Positions 25,628 through 34,656 are shown, numbered from the stretch's first letter. The stretch: DNA of 64,000 nt from JANNBN01 sp031430595 (GCA_031430595.1 JANPBU010000040.1:62001-126000), one strand, 5' to 3'. The notes: a model not told the origin generated them from the letters alone. Numbers and translations: made by a program.

Positions 25628-25966
25628 TCAACCGGGGTTGGTACCGGTCGCAAGTTGCCTGGCGGCAGCGTCCCACTCTTCGCTTCGTACGATTTGTTCA
25701 ATGTTGACGTCTTTGAACGTAACAACCTTGACGTGTTGCACGAAACGATTTGGCCGATACATATCCCACACCCACGCATCTCGAAGTTCGAGTTCAAACC
25801 AGGTGCGGCCATCAGCTGTTTTCGTCACCAGGTTCACATCGTTCGCCAAATAGAACCGCCGTTCGGTCTCGACGACGTGGGTGAACATGTCGACGACAGT
25901 TTTGTACTCTTGGTAAAGAGCGAGTTCAACCTCAGACTCGTACTGTTCGAGATCTTCAGCGCTCAT
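25628..25966 (-). CDS. DUF2469 family protein
   Basis: 112 residues, nearly all conserved family sequence: MSAEDLEQYESEVELALYQEY, VVETERRFYLANDV, LRDAWVWDMYRPNRFV, VVTFKDVNIEQI. The family is confined to actinobacteria and normally follows lepB/rnhB, as here. Function unknown. Confidence 0.93.
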   Translation of the reverse strand: MSAEDLEQYESEVELALYQEYKTVVDMFTHVVETERRFYLANDVNLVTKTADGRTWFELELRDAWVWDMYRPNRFVQHVKVVTFKDVNIEQIVRSEEWDAAARQLATGTNPG

Positions 25967-26006
25967 GTTGGGCCTGGCATCTCTCTATCGTGGCGCATGT
26001 TCAACC

Positions 26007-26684
26007 TTAAGGTTTACCCACTCGGTTAAACGGCCAAATTCGAAGAAACGCCCGGCCGACAATCTTGTTCTTCGCAATAAACGGGGCTCGTTCACCTTTG
26101 GTGTCGGTAAAGCAACGACTGTCGCAAGAGTTGTCGCGGTTGTCACCCATCACGAAGTATCGGCCGACAGGAACCTTGTATGCCTCGAACGAGTCTTTTT
26201 GGGGGTTATCGGCAATCCACGGTTGAGCAATTTCTTTGCCGTTAATGAACACCTTCCCGTCTTTGCCTTCAACGGTTTCGCCGGGAAGCCCGATGACTCG
26301 TTTGATGTAGATCTTGTCTCGGTCTTGACCAATCCCAACGAATTCGCCGAGGTCGCTGACGAGGTTAAGCGGAAACGTTTCGTTCTTGTGTTTCCAGCCC
26401 GGGTTTTCGAACACCACAATGTCGCCACGGTTTACGTCGTGTAACCGGTAAGAAATTCGCGACACCACTACCCGGTCACCGACCTCGAACGTTGGCACCA
26501 TCGAAACGGATGGAATCCAAAACACGAGGCCAAGAAAACCACGAATCAGCAACGCAAGCGTCACCGCAACGCTCACCAGCACAGCGTATTCGACCACTAC
26601 CGAACCAGCCCGACGGCGACCCGGCGCAGCACTCAAAGTTGTCGTCGGAGGCGCTGAATTGGAAGCGACCTCCTCGACGGTCAC
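26007..26684 (-). CDS. lepB: Signal peptidase I
   Basis: 225 residues. One N-terminal membrane helix (about 30-58), then the Ser/Lys dyad: Ser61 in PSVSMVPTFEVGD and Lys128 in DKIYIKRVIGLPGE. The box GRYFVMGDNRDNSCDSR and the C-terminal domain follow. It releases secreted proteins outside the membrane. The start overlaps the rplS stop by 4 nt. Confidence 0.96.
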   Translation of the reverse strand: MTVEEVASNSAPPTTTLSAAPGRRRAGSVVVEYAVLVSVAVTLALLIRGFLGLVFWIPSVSMVPTFEVGDRVVVSRISYRLHDVNRGDIVVFENPGWKHKNETFPLNLVSDLGEFVGIGQDRDKIYIKRVIGLPGETVEGKDGKVFINGKEIAQPWIADNPQKDSFEAYKVPVGRYFVMGDNRDNSCDSRCFTDTKGERAPFIAKNKIVGRAFLRIWPFNRVGKP

Positions 26685-27031
26685 CTTGGTACTCGCTTCT
26701 CCTTGATCTTGGCAGCCTTGCCCTGAAGATCACGGAGGTAGTACAGCTTGGCTCGACGAACGTCACCCTTGGTGACGACTTCGATCATTGCAATGGTTGG
26801 TGAGTGAAGCGGGAAGGTTCGCTCGACACCGACACCGTAGGAAATTTTGCGAACCTTGAACGTTTCGCGGATGCCATCGCCTGAACGGCCAATGACGTGG
26901 CCTTGAAAGACCTGAACTCGCTCTTTGTTACCTTCAACAACACGAACATGTACCTTGACGGTGTCGCCAGGAATGAAATCTGGGATGCCCTCTCGGACAG
27001 AGTCGTTGTCAATCAGATCTGTGGACTTCAT
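26681..27031 (-). CDS. rplS: 50S ribosomal protein L19
   Basis: 116 residues: IPDFIPGDTVKVHVRVVEGNKERVQVFQG, the basic GVGVERTFPLHSPTI and RRAKLYYLRDLQGKAAKIKE. The frame is open to 27076, but ATG 27031 fits the family and has GAGGAG 11 nt upstream. A small hairpin at 27065-27085 (GCTGTC/GACAGC) lies in the leader. Translationally coupled to lepB. Confidence 0.96.
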   Translation of the reverse strand: MKSTDLIDNDSVREGIPDFIPGDTVKVHVRVVEGNKERVQVFQGHVIGRSGDGIRETFKVRKISYGVGVERTFPLHSPTIAMIEVVTKGDVRRAKLYYLRDLQGKAAKIKEKRVPR

Positions 27032-27152
27032 GGCGCGCAGGGCTCCTCGGCAATATCGAAATGCGCTGTCCAGCACAGAGACAGCCGGATCAGGTTAGCC
27101 GAGGTCTGGGGTCGCGCCTGACGCATCGACACGAAATTGATCGCGAGGTTCA

Positions 27153-27809
27153 CTAGATGCACCACTCGATGGGGGTTTGGTCCACATCGACAAGGGCCTG
27201 ATTCACGGCGCTGAACGGTCGCGAACCAAAAAATCCGTTATGGGCGGAAAGCGGCGAGGGGTGAGCCGACTCGACAATCACGTGACGCGACTCATCTATC
27301 AGCGCCCTTTTTTTGCGAGCAAACGCACCCCACAACACAAATACCACCCGTTCTGGCTTCGCATTGACGGCAGCAATCACCGCGTCAGTGAATCGTTCCC
27401 ACCCCTTGCCCTGGTGGCTCGCTGCAGTGTGCGCCCTCACCGTCAGCGTCGCGTTGAGTAGCAGCACCCCTTGTCGAGCCCATCCGTCGAGATTTCCTTC
27501 TTTGGAAATGGGACAGCCCAGATCGGCCTGCAACTCCTTGAACATATTGAGTAGCGACGGGGGTTTGGGCACCCCTGGCCGCACACTGAAGCTCAAACCG
27601 TGGGCTTGGCCCGGCCCGTGATAGGGGTCTTGTCCCAGAATGACCACACGAACGTCGCTAAACGGTGTGAGATGCAGGGCCGCAAACACTTGATCGGCTG
27701 GCGGAAACACAACGTGATCGGCCCGTTCGGCCGCCACAAAGGCTTGCAGCTCAGCCCAATAAGGCTGGTCAAGTTGTTCTCGAAGTATTGGGTTCCAATC
27801 GGTCTTCAT
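27153..27809 (-). CDS. ung: Uracil-DNA glycosylase, family 1
   Basis: 218 residues. The water-activating loop VVILGQDPYHGPGQAHGLSFSV has the catalytic Asp at 61. LLNATLTVRAHTAASHQGKGWE and the DNA-intercalation loop HPSPLSAHNGFFG with the catalytic His follow. It removes uracil from DNA. Its ATG overlaps the trmD stop by 4 nt, an unusual partner: ung is not normally part of the trmD-rplS cluster. Confidence 0.96.
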   Translation of the reverse strand: MKTDWNPILREQLDQPYWAELQAFVAAERADHVVFPPADQVFAALHLTPFSDVRVVILGQDPYHGPGQAHGLSFSVRPGVPKPPSLLNMFKELQADLGCPISKEGNLDGWARQGVLLLNATLTVRAHTAASHQGKGWERFTDAVIAAVNAKPERVVFVLWGAFARKKRALIDESRHVIVESAHPSPLSAHNGFFGSRPFSAVNQALVDVDQTPIEWCI

Positions 27810-28675
27810 ACGCGATCACCCTTGACCTTCCGACGGTCAGCTTTCTTGGCGGCTTTTGCGTCCAACTCCTCGGCGTGGGCGGTTCGGGCCGAGCGCCCCC
27901 ACGGTTCCGGAAACTCTGCGAGCAGATCAAACTCGGCCAGTGCTCGCCGCTCATCATCGCTGAGGCCCGCACGCGCAACCAACAGATCGGGCCGATCGAG
28001 GGCGGTTCTGACGATGGCCTGCGCAATCCGCCATCGAGCAATTTTGGCGTGGTCACCAGTTCGCAGCACGGATGGCGTTTCCCACCCTCGAAATGTGGCC
28101 GGACGGGTCCATTGGGGGTACTCAAGTAGACCGGTCGAAAAACTTTCTTCAACAGCCGACGCCGCGTTTCCCATCACGCCAGGAACCAGTCGCACTACCG
28201 CTTCGACAATTGCCATTGCTGCTACCTCGCCACCGCCAAGCACAAAGTCACCGAGCGAAATTTCGCCGTCTGTGAGGTGCTCGTGCACCCGCTGATCGAA
28301 ACCTTCGTAGCGGCCACAAAGCAATGAAAACCCTCCAACGATGCTGCGTTCGGCGAGTTCATGGGCAAGGCGTTGATCGAACCGACGACCTCCTGGGCCC
28401 ATTGCAAATAGGGGTCTCGGAGGATTCACGGCTTCAACACAGGCGAAAACCGGCTCGGCGGCGAGCACCATTCCTGCCCCGCCACCAAAAGGCGCAGAGT
28501 CGACCGTTTGGTGAACCCCGATACCGTGACTTCGAAGATCGTGTGTACGCAGATCAACAATCCCGTTTCCCGCAGCACGACCCAACACGCTGGTTGATGC
28601 AAACGTTTCAACCAAACCAGGGAAAAGCGTGAACACGTCGATTCGTGCAACAGCAGGTGCGGTGTCGTTCGACAT
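27806..28675 (-). CDS. trmD: tRNA (guanine37-N1)-methyltransferase
   Basis: 289 residues, SPOUT fold. Seen: IDVFTLFPGLVETFASTSVLGRA, PFGGGAGMVL, LLCGRYEGFDQRV, the SAM knot SLGDFVLGGGEVAA, and YPQWTRPATFRGWETPSVL. TrmD makes m1G37 and prevents frameshifts. ATG 28675 lies 7 nt after TAAGAT, so it is preferred over ATG 28684. A basic Ala/Lys tail ends the protein. Confidence 0.95.
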   Translation of the reverse strand: MSNDTAPAVARIDVFTLFPGLVETFASTSVLGRAAGNGIVDLRTHDLRSHGIGVHQTVDSAPFGGGAGMVLAAEPVFACVEAVNPPRPLFAMGPGGRRFDQRLAHELAERSIVGGFSLLCGRYEGFDQRVHEHLTDGEISLGDFVLGGGEVAAMAIVEAVVRLVPGVMGNAASAVEESFSTGLLEYPQWTRPATFRGWETPSVLRTGDHAKIARWRIAQAIVRTALDRPDLLVARAGLSDDERRALAEFDLLAEFPEPWGRSARTAHAEELDAKAAKKADRRKVKGDRV

Positions 28676-28682
28676 ACTGCTC

Positions 28683-28688
28683 ATCTTA
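28683..28688 (-). promoter_or_regulatory. -10 box of leaderless trmD promoter
   Basis: Minus-strand TAAGAT, 7 nt, then ATG at 28675. It suggests that trmD-ung is separately transcribed. Confidence 0.5.
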
Positions 28689-28719
28689 CGAGCCTGCTAC
28701 GCCGAGAATCACATCACTT

Positions 28720-29709
28720 CTAGGTGCGCGTACGAATAACAATTTTACCTACCGACAAACGCGACGCTAAACGCTCGAGGGCAGCTGGTGCCTGATCGAG
28801 TGGCAGCACTTCACTGACCAGCGGATCGATCTTTCCCGTGGCGTGCAGGTTGGTGAGTTCAGCGTGGATCGTGTCATTCAAAGATGGTTCCATGTGCGCA
28901 TAGTTTCCCCAATGCACACCAACAACGCTGTAGTTCTTTACAAGAACATGATTCGTTTTGGCGTCGGCCATTCGACCCGAGGTGAAACCAATAATGAGGA
29001 TACGACCTTCCCACCCAATCACTTTCGTTGAACGGTCATACGTGTCGCCACCCACCGGGTCGTAGATGACGTCGACGCCCTTGCCTTCGGTGTATGCCTT
29101 AATTGGTTCAACAAAATCCTCAGCCCGGTAGTCGATCGCGAAGTCCGCACCGAGCTGTCGACATACCTCTACCTTTTCTGGGCCTCCTGCCGTCGCAATC
29201 ACCCTCGCGCCGAAAGCCTTCCCGAGTTGGATTGCTGCACTTCCAACACCTCCGGCACCAGCGTGCACCAACAGCGTTTCGCCCGCGAGCAGGTTTGCTC
29301 GCCGCCGCAGCGCCGCATGACCCGTGTGATATGTGATGTGGAGGGCTGAGGCTGCTTCGAAACTCATGGTGTCGGCGAGACGGTGCACACCACCCTCGTG
29401 GGCCAACGTGACCTCGGCCAGGCCACCGTGGCCAAAGGCCGGAGACGCCAGTACCCGGTCGCCAACGGCTGCCCGTGTCACCCCTTCGCCGATGGCGCTC
29501 ACAACACCCGAAACCTCTACCCCCGGGGTAAAGGGAAGGGGAGGTTTGATTTGGTACTTGCCCTGGCACAGCAAAACATCGGGAAAGTTAAGCGCACATG
29601 CTTCAACGTCAATTCGAACCTGACCAGGGCCGGGGTCGGGCACCGGACGGTCTTCCAACCGCATTACCGATGTTGGGTCACCAAGCTCATGAACTCTCCA
29701 GGCACGCAT
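28720..29709 (-). CDS. Zinc-free quinone oxidoreductase, MDR family
   Basis: 329 residues. The GroES-like part (GQVRIDVEACALNFPDVLLCQGKY) lacks zinc ligands. The NADPH fold has LLVHAGAGGVGSAAIQLGKAFGARVIATAGG, and IDYRAEDF with VIYDPVGGDTYD follows. This is the QOR/crotonyl-reductase-like subgroup. It has its own leaderless promoter and is inserted between rimM and trmD. The substrate is not predictable; one-electron or two-electron reduction of enones or quinones is the family activity. Confidence 0.9.
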   Translation of the reverse strand: MRAWRVHELGDPTSVMRLEDRPVPDPGPGQVRIDVEACALNFPDVLLCQGKYQIKPPLPFTPGVEVSGVVSAIGEGVTRAAVGDRVLASPAFGHGGLAEVTLAHEGGVHRLADTMSFEAASALHITYHTGHAALRRRANLLAGETLLVHAGAGGVGSAAIQLGKAFGARVIATAGGPEKVEVCRQLGADFAIDYRAEDFVEPIKAYTEGKGVDVIYDPVGGDTYDRSTKVIGWEGRILIIGFTSGRMADAKTNHVLVKNYSVVGVHWGNYAHMEPSLNDTIHAELTNLHATGKIDPLVSEVLPLDQAPAALERLASRLSVGKIVIRTRT

Positions 29710-29715
29710 GAGCAA

Positions 29716-29721
29716 AACCTA
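29716..29721 (-). promoter_or_regulatory. -10 box of leaderless quinone oxidoreductase promoter
   Basis: Minus-strand TAGGTT, 6 nt, then ATG at 29709. Confidence 0.55.
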
Positions 29722-29766
29722 CTGCGCTGAGGATTGAGCAGCCAGTCAGGGCGGATGAGCGGCCAG

Positions 29767-30240
29767 TCAGTCGAGGTCGAACAGCCCAACGGGAAGTTCG
29801 GCTATCAATTTGGTTCCATCACGTTCAACGATGAAAACCAAGGGAACTAGGCGGGCACCGTCGAGCACCAACATGTCGTGCGCCGGGTTCGCTTCAACGA
29901 ATTCAACGGTTCCGATGTGTACGCCTGCACGATCGACAACTTCGGAGCCGATGAGTTCGTGAATAAAAAACGCATCTGGGTCATCGATTGGCTCGGCATG
30001 CAGCACCGTGCTGTGCAGGGCGTCGGCCGCATTGCGGTCATCAACACCTTCGAAATGGACCCGCCATCGGTCTTGGTGGCGTTTCGCCCAGGTAACTGTG
30101 AGCGGGCCCCGGACGGTTTGCAGTACCGAACCAACGGCCATGCGCTCGACCCTGTCACTCGATAGAAACACCAGCACTTCACCCTTGAGCCCGTGAGCTT
30201 TGGTGATCCGCCCAACCTCTAACAATTCAACCGAGCCCAT
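29767..30240 (-). CDS. rimM: 16S rRNA processing protein RimM
   Basis: 157 residues. The N-terminal barrel begins LLEVGRITKAHGLKGEVLVFLSSD, and the C-terminal PRC-barrel has FFIHELIGSEVVD, GTVEFVEANPAHDMLVLDG and ELPVGLFDLD. It binds S19 and helps mature the 30S head. Follows khpA by about 20 nt in the usual rpsP-khpA-rimM-trmD order. Confidence 0.95.
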   Translation of the reverse strand: MGSVELLEVGRITKAHGLKGEVLVFLSSDRVERMAVGSVLQTVRGPLTVTWAKRHQDRWRVHFEGVDDRNAADALHSTVLHAEPIDDPDAFFIHELIGSEVVDRAGVHIGTVEFVEANPAHDMLVLDGARLVPLVFIVERDGTKLIAELPVGLFDLD

Positions 30241-30258
30241 CAACTGACCGCAGGACGG

Positions 30259-30534
30259 TCAGTCAACGATGTCGACAAATGTGTCTTGTTGATCGATTGC
30301 ACCGATGGACCGCACCACCGAACGAATTGCCTGGGCGGTTCGACCTTTACGGCCGATGACCTTTCCCATATCGTCGGGGGCAACCGAGAGCGACAAACTG
30401 ATTCGGTTTTTCCATTGCGACGTAGTGATCTCGATTGCGTCAGGGTCATCGACAAGATTGTCGGCAATGTACTGAAGCACGTTTCTAGCCCGAAGGCCGG
30501 GTACTGCGTTGGGGTCGGTCACCGCAACGCTCAC
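30259..30534 (-). CDS. khpA: KH-domain RNA-binding protein KhpA (YlqC)
   Basis: 91 residues, mostly one KH domain with the GxxG loop in DDMGKVIGRKGRTAQAIRSVVRSIG. The family partners KhpB/Jag and binds sRNA and mRNA. The GTG start overlaps the rpsP stop by 4 nt. Confidence 0.93.
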   Translation of the reverse strand: MSVAVTDPNAVPGLRARNVLQYIADNLVDDPDAIEITTSQWKNRISLSLSVAPDDMGKVIGRKGRTAQAIRSVVRSIGAIDQQDTFVDIVD

Positions 30535-30791
30535 TTGGCCGTGAACGTATCCCAGGCGCCAGATTTCTTCAAAATCTTGGCGACGGTCTCGGTTGGCTGA
30601 GCGCCATTACGAAGCCAGGAAACGGCCCGATCGTTGTCAATCGTTACCTTAGATGGTTCATGGCGTGGTTCGTATGTACCGAGAATCTCGATGAAACGAC
30701 CGTCGCGCTGGTTGCGAGCGTCGGCAACGACAATGCGGTAGGTAGGTTGCTTTGTTTTTCCCATGCGCATGAGGCGAAGCTTTACGGCCAC
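30531..30791 (-). CDS. rpsP: 30S ribosomal protein S16
   Basis: 86 residues, full length: VKLRLMRMGKTKQPTYRIVVADAR and RDGRFIEILGTYEPR are diagnostic. GTG start with GGAG about 6 nt upstream. The 220-nt region 30792-31012 upstream is divergent with a cyclase-like gene and must hold both promoters; I could not assign them with confidence. Confidence 0.97.
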   Translation of the reverse strand: MAVKLRLMRMGKTKQPTYRIVVADARNQRDGRFIEILGTYEPRHEPSKVTIDNDRAVSWLRNGAQPTETVAKILKKSGAWDTFTAK

Positions 30792-31012
30792 GATGACTCC
30801 TGAAATCTTTGAAGAGGGTTCCGCCAGCCGAAAGGTCGACCGGACAGGGCTTATAGAGATTAGCAGCCCAAGCGGCCTTCAGATATCACCGACCATACCC
30901 GGGCGGACGAATCCGAGAGATTATCTGGGCGTAGAATTCATTCGTCTCAAGAATATTCACTACTCTCAGTGAGCCGTCATCTGGATGGCCTGCCAGGCGA
31001 ATAGGACTCAAT

Positions 31013-31858
31013 ATGCGAATCAGTAAACTCAAAGCAAGTTCAACAATGGCCATGACAGCTGGGTTTGTGGTGGCTCTGGCCGTAACCGGTGTAGCTGTAG
31101 GCACTAATTTCAAAGTAACCGGTGGTGATGGGGGCGGCGCAAAAATGGAATGCCCTCGTGGCCTTGCCCTACTCGGTCACGTATTTGATGAGAATGCGTC
31201 AATTTTTCCGGGCGACCCCGCACCCACCATCACCGTGGTTGCCACCATCGAAGCAAATGGTTTTTTGGTTGAGGAAGTAAAAACTGGAACCCACACCGGA
31301 ACCCACCTCGACTCACCCGGCCACTTCATCACTGGTGGTCGCACGGTCGATCAACTGAATGGAACCGATGTGGTCTGGCCCCTGTACGTTATTGATGTTC
31401 GCCAGAGGATGGCTGCCAGCGCAGACGATGGTTTCCAGCTCTCGATAGCTGATATTCGTGCATACGAACGAATCAACGGAAAAATCAAGAACGGCTCGAT
31501 GGTCGTCATTCGTACCGGCTTCGATGCGTTCTTCCGAACCCCAGCGTTCCTTGACGTTGCGCCTGGTTTCTCTGGTGTCGCCGTGCAGTGGCTAGTTGAT
31601 CAACGCAACGTAGGCGGCATCGGCTCAGACACCTTCGGCCCGGACGCCACTTCAGACGCCGATTTTTCGGCCACCTTCACCATTTTGAACAACAACCGAG
31701 TTGCGTTAACGACATTGAACAACCTTGAGGCCGTTCAGGTCAAAGGTGACATCTTGATGGCTCCGACTGTTGCCTTGCGGAACGGGTCAGGTTTCCAAAC
31801 CAATCCGTTGGCTTGCCTCGGTCGTATCGAAAACGGAAACCACGACAACGACGAGTAA
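31013..31858 (+). CDS. Secreted cyclase family protein (kynurenine formamidase-like)
   Basis: 281 residues. An N-terminal hydrophobic signal (about 12-31) precedes a cyclase (PF04199) domain with the metal motif GTHTGTHLDSPGHF near 95-108, the pattern HxGTHxDxPxH. GSMVVIRTGFDAFF and a C-terminal region ending in Asn/Asp/Glu follow. Cyclase-family enzymes hydrolyse or rearrange amides and lactones; the substrate is unknown. Export is unusual for the family. It is inserted between ffh and rpsP on the opposite strand. The ATG has AGGA upstream. Confidence 0.85.
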   Translation: MRISKLKASSTMAMTAGFVVALAVTGVAVGTNFKVTGGDGGGAKMECPRGLALLGHVFDENASIFPGDPAPTITVVATIEANGFLVEEVKTGTHTGTHLDSPGHFITGGRTVDQLNGTDVVWPLYVIDVRQRMAASADDGFQLSIADIRAYERINGKIKNGSMVVIRTGFDAFFRTPAFLDVAPGFSGVAVQWLVDQRNVGGIGSDTFGPDATSDADFSATFTILNNNRVALTTLNNLEAVQVKGDILMAPTVALRNGSGFQTNPLACLGRIENGNHDNDE

Positions 31859-31866
31859 CGCCTGAA

Positions 31867-31900
31867 GAAGTTGCTAGCGCTTCTTTTTCTTTTTGTTTTT
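31867..31900 (+). terminator. Terminator after the cyclase gene, overlapping the ffh end
   Basis: AAGAAG (31867-31872) pairs with CTTCTT (31882-31887), then a long T-rich run follows. On the other strand the same T-rich run encodes the Lys-rich Ffh C-terminus, so the sequence serves two purposes. Confidence 0.55.
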
Positions 31901-33484
31901 TGACGGGCCACCAGAGAAACCTCCCGAAGGGCTCCCCCCTCCGGGAGGGGTGGCTCGTCCACCGGCCTTCGGGGTGGCCCGCCCAACCGAGGGAAGGCCA
32001 GGTAAACCGGGAAGTGCCGGTCTCGACGCCGCACCGCCACCACCGAACCCTCCGCCAGCGCCGCCTCCGCCAGGAAGTGCGCCGGGAAGGTCTAGGCCTA
32101 GCGCCTTCAGTTGCTCAGCGTCAACGCTTCCATCTTTCAAACCCTTTTGGATCGATCGGGCTTGTTTGATTTTGCTCATCGCACCGCCACCTTTGCCCAT
32201 CATGGCCGGCCCGAGGCTTTTCATCATCTTTTGCATTTCACCGAATTGCTTCAGTAGCGCGTTCACTTCCGACACCGGCCGACCGGACCCGTTAGCGATT
32301 CGTTGGCGTCGACTTCCATTGCACACACCCGGATCATTGCGTTCAATTTTGGTCATCGAGCGAATGATCGCCTCAACCCGATCGAGTTCGCGATCGTCAA
32401 GTTCAACGTCTTTGAGTTCTTTACCCATCCCCGGAATGAGGTTGAGTAGGTTTTTCATGGGTCCCATTTTGCGAACCGACTGCATTTGTTCCAAGAAGTC
32501 GTCGAGCGAGAACTTTCCCGACATCAGCGATTCGGCCGCTTTTTCGGCCTGGTCCTGATCAAAAACAGCTTCGGCCTGTTCGATGAGCGACATCACGTCG
32601 CCCATCCCGAGTATGCGCCCAGCCATACGGTCGGGGTGGAACTGATCAAAATCAGCCAGCTTCTCGCCGGTCGACGCGAACGCAATCGGACGGCCGATTA
32701 CTTCTTTGACGCTGAGCGCCGCACCACCACGCGCATCACCGTCGAGCTTCGTCATGATGACGCCATCGATAGCCAACGCTTGATGGAATGCCAACGCCGT
32801 ATTGACAGCATCTTGGCCGGTCATCGCATCGATTACCAGGAACGTGTAGTCAGGAGACACTGCCTCAGAGATTCTGCGAACCTCATCCATAAGCGCGACG
32901 TCGATGCTGAGTCGACCAGCGGTGTCGACGATGAGCACGTCTTTGCCAAGGCGGCGAGCCTCAGCCAAGCCTTCCGTTGCAACGGTGACCGGGTCGGTAC
33001 CCGATGAATACACCGGAACCCCGGCTTGCTCGCCGAGAATCCGTAGTTGCTCAACTGCGGCAGGCCGCTGAAGGTCGGCACCGACCAACAGTGGATTGCG
33101 CCCTTGCGATTTAAACCAACGGGCCAGCTTCGCCGTGTTCGTTGTTTTGCCTGCACCTTGAAGACCAGCCATCAAGATGACAGTTGGCGGCTTCGAAGCG
33201 AACTTTATGTTGAGGGTTTCGCCGCCAAGCGCATTCGTCAGTTCGACGTTGACGGCCTTGATGACCTGTTGGCTTGGGTTCAGCGCCTGAGAAAGTTCGG
33301 CACCTACAAGTTGGGCACGAATTCGCTCAATGATTGTTTTAGCGACCCCAAGATTGACGTCAGCCTCAAGTAAAGCGACACGAATCTCTCTGAGTACATC
33401 GTCAACGTCTTGCTCGGACAGGCGGCCTTTGCCGCGCAACTTCGAAAAGATGCCATCGAATCGGTCAGAAAGGCTTTCAAACAT
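31874..33484 (-). CDS. ffh: Signal recognition particle protein Ffh
   Basis: 536 residues. N domain, then the SRP GTPase with GLQGAGKTTNTAKLA (G1), VDTAGR (G3) and TKLDGDARGG (G4), then the Met-rich M domain (QMQSVRKMGPMKNLLNLIPGMG, FGEMQKMMKSLG) that binds signal peptides and 4.5S RNA. A Gly/Pro-rich tail ending in a Lys run extends it by about 80 residues. It targets nascent membrane proteins to FtsY/SecYEG. Upstream of rpsP in the usual cluster, but separated by the cyclase gene. Confidence 0.97.
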   Translation of the reverse strand: MFESLSDRFDGIFSKLRGKGRLSEQDVDDVLREIRVALLEADVNLGVAKTIIERIRAQLVGAELSQALNPSQQVIKAVNVELTNALGGETLNIKFASKPPTVILMAGLQGAGKTTNTAKLARWFKSQGRNPLLVGADLQRPAAVEQLRILGEQAGVPVYSSGTDPVTVATEGLAEARRLGKDVLIVDTAGRLSIDVALMDEVRRISEAVSPDYTFLVIDAMTGQDAVNTALAFHQALAIDGVIMTKLDGDARGGAALSVKEVIGRPIAFASTGEKLADFDQFHPDRMAGRILGMGDVMSLIEQAEAVFDQDQAEKAAESLMSGKFSLDDFLEQMQSVRKMGPMKNLLNLIPGMGKELKDVELDDRELDRVEAIIRSMTKIERNDPGVCNGSRRQRIANGSGRPVSEVNALLKQFGEMQKMMKSLGPAMMGKGGGAMSKIKQARSIQKGLKDGSVDAEQLKALGLDLPGALPGGGGAGGGFGGGGAASRPALPGLPGLPSVGRATPKAGGRATPPGGGSPSGGFSGGPSKNKKKKKR

Positions 33485-33508
33485 AGCGTTCGCAAGGTTA
33501 GTGGTCTG

Positions 33509-34513
33509 GTGCCAGACTTATCGACCGTGTCAACCACTTCTTCGCCAGCCACCACCCCACCGGTTCCGATGTGTTCCTTTCATACCGATAGGCGCACATA
33601 CCGGTCGTGTTCGCGATGCGAATTGCCGTACTGTCACGACTGCTTAATGGATGGTCCGGTTGGTTCACAGTGCCTTACCTGTGTTGCCGAAGGACGCGAA
33701 CAGCAACATCGTGTCGACGTGTCGAGAGACGCAACCCTTGGTGAGCTCACATCGAAGGTCAAACCGAGCCCGATCTTCCTCGCTGTTGTTGGGGCCTTTC
33801 TCGGTAGCGCGGCCTGGGCTTGGGTGCAGGGCGATTCTGCAATCGGAAATGGGCGATGGGCTATTCGGTCGATGGTCGTTACCGGTTGGGTGTTGTCGCT
33901 GTGTTTGCACGAATTCGGACATGCGTCGGTTGCGTATCTCGGTGGAGACCGGTCAGTGGCGAGCAAGGGTTATCTCACGCTCGATCCTCGTAAGTACGCG
34001 AACGGTGTGACGTCGGTTGCGCTTCCGTTGCTTTTTCTGGTGATGGGCGGAATCGGCCTCCCCGGCGGGGCGGTGTACATACAAACCGGTCACATTCGAA
34101 CCTTGAAGATGCGAAGCCTTATGTCGCTTGCTGGCCCAGCGGCCAACGTTGTGTGCGGGATCGTGTTCGCAACCCCGTTCATTTTGGGGATTGATCCTCG
34201 TAAGCACCTGGTGTTTTTTACCGGGCTCGGGTTTTTGATTTTGTTACAGATGTTTGCGGCTGTACTGAACCTTTTGCCTATACCTGGCCTCGACGGTTTC
34301 GGGGTTATTCAGCCGTACCTCTCACCCAGTGCGCAACACAGCGCCGCTCAGGTCTCTCGGTACGCGTTTTTCATTTTGTTCTTGTTGATTTTTCGGGTTC
34401 CGGCTATTAGTCAAACCCTCTGGTCGACAGCTGAGGCCATGGCAAACCTGGTTCGAGTGCCAAGCGAGTTGGCCATCATCGGCCAACGACTGTTCCAGTT
34501 CTCGTCGCTCTAA
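33509..34513 (+). CDS. M50 site-2-type membrane protease with N-terminal B-box-like zinc finger
   Basis: About 334 residues. After a Ser/Thr/Pro leader comes a Cys/His cluster (CSFHTDRRTYRSCSRCELPYC then HDCLMDGPVGSQCLTC) of B-box zinc-finger type, common in actinobacterial membrane proteins. The integral part has HEFGH in LCLHEFGHASVAYLGGD and the second motif LNLLPIPGLDGFG, the M50 catalytic set, over about six membrane segments. The frame is open upstream across the ffh start; GTG 33509 or ATG 33569 are realistic starts. Substrates unknown. Divergent from ffh. Confidence 0.85.
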   Translation: MPDLSTVSTTSSPATTPPVPMCSFHTDRRTYRSCSRCELPYCHDCLMDGPVGSQCLTCVAEGREQQHRVDVSRDATLGELTSKVKPSPIFLAVVGAFLGSAAWAWVQGDSAIGNGRWAIRSMVVTGWVLSLCLHEFGHASVAYLGGDRSVASKGYLTLDPRKYANGVTSVALPLLFLVMGGIGLPGGAVYIQTGHIRTLKMRSLMSLAGPAANVVCGIVFATPFILGIDPRKHLVFFTGLGFLILLQMFAAVLNLLPIPGLDGFGVIQPYLSPSAQHSAAQVSRYAFFILFLLIFRVPAISQTLWSTAEAMANLVRVPSELAIIGQRLFQFSSL

Positions 34514-34656
34514 CCCCGCTCGCCAATCCCGGCTGTGCCAGGGTTCGGTTGCCCGTGCCAGGAATTTGAGGCATCAAACGTCGACACACCCCGCAAAGGT
34601 CCGGAACAGCCAAGATTGGAGTTGCGTAAACTGAACATGCAATGCATTGTTAAGAG

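Noticed and set aside
25577..26029. 150-codon plus-strand frame opposite DUF2469 and yraN
   Set aside because: Covers two genes with conserved products on the other strand.
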